This document shows, in pieces, positions 8,331-11,913 of a stretch of 11,913 bases of DNA. The DNA is from RGIG6353 sp964558655. Its GTDB lineage: Bacteria; Bacillota; Clostridia; Oscillospirales; SIG627. The position numbers and the translations under genes were made by a program. Each line of letters opens with the position of its first letter. Within the stretch, counting starts at the first letter, position 1. Under the pieces are notes generated by a model that did no database searches, was not told where the DNA came from, and was given only the letters and a program-made list of their open reading frames with translations. The stretch lies in contig CAZLEX010000039.1 of the NCBI GenBank assembly GCA_964558655.1, positions 1 to 11,913 of the forward strand. The letters are read 5' to 3'.

Positions 8331-9343
8331 TGATTTATCCCCCGAATGATTTTTTCATATTCATCAAACTTTACCCGTATTTCTTCATAAGTTCCGATTT
8401 CAGACACTTTTATAAGAGCTATCGTATCTCCGGACATTTTTTTATCATGTTTGGCAAATTCCGCAAGAGCATCGGCAGATGCGGAAATTTTTGTCGGAAG
8501 AGAAAATCTTTCAAGCACATTTAAAAGCCGTTGCCGAACTTTATCGGAACACATCGGTATCATTCCAAGCGCAACACTCTCGCCGTGATACAAATTATCG
8601 AAACTGCCGCAGGATTCAATAGCATGAGCCAAAGTATGCCCAAAATTAAGAACACGCCTAAGCCCCGATTCTTTTTCGTCTTTTTCTACTGTTTTTTTCT
8701 TAATAATAAGCGAACGGGAAATTATAAAATCCAAAGAATTCGGTTCATCTATATTGCACTTTTCAAGAAATTCAAAAAGCTCTTTATCACTTGTTGCCGC
8801 CATTTTTATTGATTCGGCAATTCCGTTTGAAATTTGCCTTTTCGGAAGCGTTTTCAAAGTGTCCGGATCGATAATTACGCATTTTGGCTGGTAAAAAGCT
8901 CCGACAATGTTTTTTATACCCATAAAATCAATCGCAGTCTTGCCTCCGACAGAAGAATCCACCTGTGACAAAAGCGTCGTCGGTATATTATAAAAATCAA
9001 TTCCTCTCATAAAAGATGCCGCTACAAATCCCGCAAGATCTCCCACTACACCGCCGCCTACAGCCACGATACAATCGGAACGGGTAAAAGAATTTTTCAC
9101 AAGCGTTTCAAGAAGTATTTTAAAATTGTCTATATTTTTTGACTTTTCACCTTGCTGTAAAGTGTATATTACAGGTTCTTTGCAGAAAGAGGCAACGGTT
9201 TTTCCGTATTGCTCGGGCACTCCGTCATCGGTGACAATAAGTACTTTTCGTGACACCGAAATATATTTTTCAATACGGTTGATTATACCTCTTTCGAGAA
9301 TTATATTATAACTTCCTTGTAATGTTTTAACGGGAATTATCAT
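8327..9343 (-). CDS. aroB: 3-dehydroquinate synthase
   Basis: Converts DAHP to 3-dehydroquinate, the second step, using NAD+ and a divalent metal. Motifs seen are TDDGV (38-42, NAD-binding), GEKSK (65-69), VGGGVVGDLAGFVA (95-108), PTTLLSQVDSSVGGKTAID (121-139), KNIVGAFYQP (144-153), the metal ligands Glu177 (GIAESIK), His236 (LNFGHTLAHAIE) and His253 (YHGESVALGM), and HDKK in the C-terminal domain. At 338 residues it is slightly shorter than the common 350-365, but no motif is missing. The ATG lies 3 nt after the pheA stop, with AAGG in the pheA end as Shine-Dalgarno. Its 3' end overlaps aroC by 4 nt. Confidence 0.97.
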   Translation of the reverse strand: MIIPVKTLQGSYNIILERGIINRIEKYISVSRKVLIVTDDGVPEQYGKTVASFCKEPVIYTLQQGEKSKNIDNFKILLETLVKNSFTRSDCIVAVGGGVVGDLAGFVAASFMRGIDFYNIPTTLLSQVDSSVGGKTAIDFMGIKNIVGAFYQPKCVIIDPDTLKTLPKRQISNGIAESIKMAATSDKELFEFLEKCNIDEPNSLDFIISRSLIIKKKTVEKDEKESGLRRVLNFGHTLAHAIESCGSFDNLYHGESVALGMIPMCSDKVRQRLLNVLERFSLPTKISASADALAEFAKHDKKMSGDTIALIKVSEIGTYEEIRVKFDEYEKIIRGINQ

Positions 9344-9346
9344 TTT

Positions 9347-10435
9347 TTATACCTTCATTTCTTTTTCAAAAGTTCCCAACACTTTAAAGTTGGAACAACA
9401 GCTTCGCAAAGCCTTTTTCATTTTTTCACCCTGCTCGGAATATATATTCCCTTCGCCTTCGGCGTAAAAATAATAGTCCCAAATCAATTCTTTAGTAGGA
9501 CGGCTTTTCAAAGCTTTTAAATTGAATCCGTGCTCGCCTATTACGGAAACAGCCCGTCCGAGAAAACCGGCTTCGTTCTTTACGGTAAAAAGCATTATAA
9601 AATGAGCATCGGTTTCAGACGGAGTACGGCGTGCTCTTGAAAATACGGCAAAGCGTGTTGTGTTGTTTGAAGCCTCGTTAATATGCCCTTCTATTTTCAC
9701 AAGTCCGAATTTTTCGGCGGCCTCCGCACTGCCTATTGCCGCCAAATCGGTTCTCCCGAGTCTTGCAACTTCTTGTACCGCAACTGCGGTATTCACAGCT
9801 TCACGCGTTTCAAAACCGTGCTTTTCAATAAATAGGGCACACTGTCCGAGTGCTTGCGGGTGGCTTATAACCGTTTTTATTCCCGAAAGCGTTGCACCTT
9901 TCGGTGCCAAAAGGTTTTGCACTATTTCAGCCTCGTAAACTCCCGTTACAAACAGGGAACCGAAAAAAGCCAAATCCATTACATTTCCGACATCTCCGTT
10001 ATAACTGTTCTCGACCGGCAATAAAGCGACATCACATTCACCGTTTTCAACCGACTTATACGCAGATTTAAAATCGGGATAAGGAACGGCAATTGCATCG
10101 GGAAAAATTCGTTCGGCAACGATATTTGCAAATGCACCGACAACTCCGCTGTATGCTACTCTCATTCCGTCAAGCAATTTATGCTGCATTTTTTTTGAAA
10201 TATCAATAGAGGAATGTAAAAAATTCACATAATAAGAACGAAATTCCTCGTCTTTTATAAGTTTTGAATTGCGTTTTATCATTGCTTCCTCACGAACAAA
10301 ATCGTCAACCGGAAGCCCGTGTTCTTTTTTATAAGCCGCCACCGCTTTTACGGCATTCATTCTTTTTTCAAAAAGTCTGCACATTTCACTGTCGGCTTCA
10401 TTTATTTCAAGTCTTGCTTTTTCCAAATCTGTCAT
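9347..10435 (-). CDS. pheA: Bifunctional chorismate mutase / prephenate dehydratase (P-protein)
   Basis: Rearranges chorismate to prephenate, then dehydrates it to phenylpyruvate; the prephenate also feeds TyrA. The 362 residues divide into three parts. An AroQ-type helical chorismate mutase (about 1-88) has the E. coli active-site set by position: Arg8, Arg25, Lys36, Asp45, Glu49 and Gln84. A prephenate dehydratase (about 91-270) has YSGVVGAFA, LLPVENSYNGDVGN, SHPQALGQC and NNTTRF (Thr260, Arg261, Phe262). A C-terminal ACT domain (about 279-355) is the usual Phe sensor. The two Phe-binding motifs are altered: the GALA-like site reads GFLGRA (290-295) and ESRP reads KSRP (310-313), so the sensor may respond differently. 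It starts 2 nt after the aminotransferase stop, with AGGAG 6 nt upstream of the ATG. It is the only visible chorismate mutase, so it supplies both branches. Confidence 0.96.
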   Translation of the reverse strand: MTDLEKARLEINEADSEMCRLFEKRMNAVKAVAAYKKEHGLPVDDFVREEAMIKRNSKLIKDEEFRSYYVNFLHSSIDISKKMQHKLLDGMRVAYSGVVGAFANIVAERIFPDAIAVPYPDFKSAYKSVENGECDVALLPVENSYNGDVGNVMDLAFFGSLFVTGVYEAEIVQNLLAPKGATLSGIKTVISHPQALGQCALFIEKHGFETREAVNTAVAVQEVARLGRTDLAAIGSAEAAEKFGLVKIEGHINEASNNTTRFAVFSRARRTPSETDAHFIMLFTVKNEAGFLGRAVSVIGEHGFNLKALKSRPTKELIWDYYFYAEGEGNIYSEQGEKMKKALRSCCSNFKVLGTFEKEMKV

Positions 10436-10437
10436 AA

Positions 10438-11625
10438 TTATCTCCTGTATGCTTCGTAAAGTTTTTTAAATGCAGGTAGGGATTTTTCTATTTGCAAATA
10501 ATCCGTACAATAAGCAATTCTTACCCACCCTTCAACTCCGAATGAATCTGACGGCACTATCAAAAGTTCAAAATCCTTTGCTCTTTCTGCAAAAGCTTTG
10601 GCATCATTCTCTAAAGCTTTCACAAACAGGTAAAAAGCACCTTGAGGGAGGAGGCACTCGTAACCGATTCGTGACAGTGCATTATAAAGCGTTTTTCTGT
10701 TTTTATCATATAAATCTGTGTCACATTGAAGTGTTTCACAGCAAGTAATTGCTTTTTGAAAAAGTGACGGTGCACATACATATCCCATACTTCTGCCTGC
10801 TCCGCAAATTGCACTGTAAAGCTTGTCTTTTTTGAATGTTTTCGGAGAAATGGCAATATACCCTATTCTTTCGCCGGGTATTGACAAGGATTTACTGTAA
10901 GAAGTGCATACTACTGTATTATCGTATACGGTCGGAATATATACAACCTCATTATTATCGTAAACAAGTGCACGGTACGGCTCGTCGGCAATTATAAAAA
11001 TAGGTTTTCCGTATTCGTTTGACTTTTTTAAAAGAAGTGCCGCTAAATTTTGCAAACTTTCTTTTGAAAATATAACGCCTGTCGGATTGTTCGGAGAGTT
11101 AATGATGATAGCTCTTGTTTTTTCGTTTATTTTCCTTTCAATCCCGTCAATATCAAGTTGAAAATCATCTTTTTTGCAAATTGAAGGAACTACAATACCC
11201 CCTGCGTTTTCAACAAACACTCTGTATTCGGGGAAATACGGAGCTGGAATTATTACTTCATCTCCAAGGTCAAGCATTGCTTTAAAAGTTATGGTAAGCG
11301 AAGATGCCGCACCGCAAGTCATGTATATCAAATCGGGAGTTTGAGAAAATTCAAATTGTCTTTTTATATTATTCGATATCGCATTTCTCGTTTCCTCATC
11401 TCCTTGAGCCGAAGTATAACCGTGTAAATTGACGGATTCGGTATTCGTTATTAAGTTTAAAAGCGTTTTGCGAAAGCTTTCCGGAGTGGGAACGCTTGGA
11501 TTTCCCAAACTGAAATCGAAAACATTTTCAGCTCCGATTTCTGCCTTCCTTTTTTTTGAATATTCAAATATTTCTCTTATTACAGAACGGTGTTCGCCAA
11601 GTTCCGTCATTTTTTCAGAAAACAT
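10438..11625 (-). CDS. PLP-dependent class I/II aminotransferase, probable aromatic aminotransferase
   Basis: First structural gene of the operon. The 395-residue fold-type I protein has GNPSVPTP (41-48), SPNNPTG (177-183, with the pyridine-ring-side Asn), ADEPYRAL (213-220, with Asp214 for the PLP nitrogen), SYSKSLSIPGERIGY (242-256, with Schiff-base Lys245 and phosphate-binding Arg253) and a late GWVRIAY carboxylate-binding Arg. Family members transaminate aspartate, aromatic or other amino acids. Here the operon and its Phe/Tyr-type leader argue for phenylpyruvate and 4-hydroxyphenylpyruvate as acceptors (inference; aspartate or broad specificity remains possible). The frame stays open upstream to a TTG at 11700. 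The start is set at the ATG 11625 because GGAGGAG (11628-11634) sits just ahead of it, and the 25 extra codons would run through the terminator hairpin. The gene ends 2 nt before pheA. Confidence 0.92.
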   Translation of the reverse strand: MFSEKMTELGEHRSVIREIFEYSKKRKAEIGAENVFDFSLGNPSVPTPESFRKTLLNLITNTESVNLHGYTSAQGDEETRNAISNNIKRQFEFSQTPDLIYMTCGAASSLTITFKAMLDLGDEVIIPAPYFPEYRVFVENAGGIVVPSICKKDDFQLDIDGIERKINEKTRAIIINSPNNPTGVIFSKESLQNLAALLLKKSNEYGKPIFIIADEPYRALVYDNNEVVYIPTVYDNTVVCTSYSKSLSIPGERIGYIAISPKTFKKDKLYSAICGAGRSMGYVCAPSLFQKAITCCETLQCDTDLYDKNRKTLYNALSRIGYECLLPQGAFYLFVKALENDAKAFAERAKDFELLIVPSDSFGVEGWVRIAYCTDYLQIEKSLPAFKKLYEAYRR

Positions 11626-11627
11626 AA

Positions 11628-11634
11628 CTCCTCC
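11628..11634 (-). promoter_or_regulatory. Shine-Dalgarno of the first operon gene
   Basis: GGAGGAG on the - strand, ending 2 nt before the ATG at 11625 (GGAGG core 4 nt before). It decides the start of the aminotransferase against an upstream TTG. It begins only 4 nt after the terminator U-tract ends, so read-through transcripts go straight into translation. Confidence 0.9.
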
Positions 11635-11638
11635 AAAT

Positions 11639-11683
11639 AAAAAAATCCGCAACCCTCTTGCAAAATGCACAAAAGGCAGCGGA
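11639..11683 (-). terminator. Intrinsic terminator in the operon leader (attenuator)
   Basis: On the - strand UCCGC (11683-11679) pairs with GCGGA (11650-11646). After a U-U mismatch the stem continues as GCCUUUU with AGAGGGU, including G-U wobbles. After one bulged G it closes with UGCA/UGCA on a UUU loop. Seven U (11645-11639) follow directly. This is a convincing rho-independent terminator placed between the leader ORF and the first gene, where it would stop transcription unless something prevents it forming. Confidence 0.88.
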
Positions 11684-11739
11684 CTGTCCGTTTTTTTCAA
11701 CCGTTTTAATTACGATTTTCGGAGAAAAACAGGCAGTCC
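11681..11739 (-). promoter_or_regulatory. Candidate antiterminator hairpin
   Basis: Codons 11-16 of the leader ORF (11739-11725) can pair with 11681-11695. GGACUG pairs with CAGUCC, CC with GG, G with C, and UUUUU with AAAAA, with one bulged A (11687) and one bulged U (11731); the loop is 29 nt. The 3' arm takes 11681-11683, the three outer base pairs of the terminator clamp next to the U-tract, so the two structures cannot form together. The pairing was found by eye and no folding energy was computed. Confidence 0.6.
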
Positions 11740-11771
11740 TTATTAAAGTAATAATAAAAACAAAAACGCAT
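11706..11771 (-). CDS. Phe/Tyr-rich leader peptide (21 aa)
   Basis: Short ORF starting MRFCFYYYFNKDC and ending SENRN before TAA. It has five Phe and three Tyr in 21 residues, and six of codons 3-9 are UUU, UAU or UAC, so the ribosome meets a dense run of Phe and Tyr codons early. It has its own strong Shine-Dalgarno (AGGAAGGAG, 7 nt upstream) and begins about 25 nt after the predicted transcript start. It ends 22 nt before the terminator stem. This position and content match leader peptides of amino-acid-sensing attenuators such as PheL in enterobacteria (known), though no sequence homology is claimed. The peptide itself probably has no function once made; the sensing is in its translation (inference). 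Confidence 0.85.
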   Translation of the reverse strand: MRFCFYYYFNKDCLFFSENRN

Positions 11772-11778
11772 GACTTTT

Positions 11779-11787
11779 CTCCTTCCT
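11779..11787 (-). promoter_or_regulatory. Shine-Dalgarno of the leader peptide
   Basis: AGGAAGGAG on the - strand, 7 nt before the leader ATG at 11771. Its strength supports real, efficient translation of the 21-codon ORF, as ribosome-mediated attenuation needs. Confidence 0.85.
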
Positions 11788-11802
11788 AAATTTGATACAA
11801 AG

Positions 11803-11831
11803 ATATTAACTCATTTTTATCAATTTGTCAA
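11803..11831 (-). promoter_or_regulatory. Sigma-A-type promoter of the aromatic operon
   Basis: On the - strand, TTGACA (-35, 11831-11826) and TAATAT (-10, 11808-11803) are separated by exactly 17 nt. The -35 is perfect and the -10 has five of six matches. A/T tracts lie upstream (about 11832-11857) and could act as an UP element. Transcription should start near 11796. It is the only strong promoter seen for the nine genes. Confidence 0.88.
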
Positions 11832-11857
11832 GAGTTTTTTCACTTTTTAATAATAAA

Positions 11858-11875
11858 TATTGTAGGTTTACAATA
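11858..11875. repeat. Perfect 7-bp inverted repeat, possible operator
   Basis: TATTGTA-GGTT-TACAATA on the + strand is a perfect dyad, 27 bp beyond the -35 of the aro promoter. It could bind a dimeric repressor acting on the aro promoter, or more likely on a divergent + strand gene beginning past the right edge. Half-elements TTGTAG or TTTACA within it could serve as a weak -35, but no good -10 follows. No regulator family is assigned. Confidence 0.45.
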
Positions 11876-11913
11876 GATGTGTTAGAGTAGCGGATAAAAA
11901 AAGAGTGACGAAA

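Noticed and set aside
11626..11700. A 25-codon N-terminal extension of the aminotransferase starting at a TTG (11700)
   Set aside because: The extension reads through the terminator hairpin and its U-tract, has no Shine-Dalgarno, and would add residues unlike the family N terminus. The ATG at 11625 has GGAGGAG directly ahead of it.
11640..11800. T-box riboswitch in the leader
   Set aside because: The leader is too short for a full T-box, and no conserved T-box core or specifier-loop layout is visible. A translated ORF rich in Phe and Tyr explains the region better.

Overview
The window looks like chromosome of a low-GC Gram-positive bacterium, most likely an anaerobic member of the Clostridia (inference). 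The support is strong GGAGG-type ribosome binding sites, an AT-rich promoter close to the sigma-A consensus, gene pairs joined by ATGA overlaps, a type II dehydroquinase, and Clostridia-like forms of EPSP synthase and P-protein. The genus cannot be told from the sequence.

Layout. (1) Positions 1-2240, + strand: the C-terminal three quarters of HsdR, the motor/nuclease subunit of a type I restriction system. The gene enters from the left edge just after the Walker A motif. (2) Positions 2241-2462: a short AT-rich gap between convergent genes, with only weak hairpins. (3) Positions 2463-11625, - strand: nine tightly packed genes. In transcription order they are a PLP aminotransferase, pheA (chorismate mutase-prephenate dehydratase), aroB, aroC, a fused aroE-aroK, aroQ, aroA, tyrA and a type I-alpha DAHP synthase. 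Five junctions overlap by 4-8 nt and two have gaps of 2-3 nt. Only the last gap, before DAHP synthase, is larger (26 nt). (4) Positions 11626-11913: the control region of the operon.

Together the nine genes encode all seven steps from PEP plus erythrose-4-phosphate to chorismate. They also encode chorismate mutase, both branch enzymes (prephenate dehydratase and dehydrogenase) and a plausible final transaminase. The operon is therefore a self-contained phenylalanine and tyrosine factory; no tryptophan or folate branch gene is present.

The most interesting part is the leader. A near-perfect promoter (TTGACA, 17 nt, TAATAT) is followed by a strong Shine-Dalgarno and a 21-codon ORF beginning MRFCFYYYF, in which six of codons 3-9 are Phe or Tyr. 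After it comes a GC-clamped hairpin with seven U, directly before the ribosome binding site of the first gene. An arm inside the leader ORF can pair with sequence entering the base of that terminator. This is the layout of ribosome-mediated transcription attenuation sensing Phe and Tyr together, and no T-box motif is seen. It also shows that the long reading frame of the first gene, which runs back through the terminator, has a wrong start; the real start is the ATG at 11625. Right of the promoter lies a perfect 7-bp inverted repeat that may be an operator for a divergent gene outside the window.
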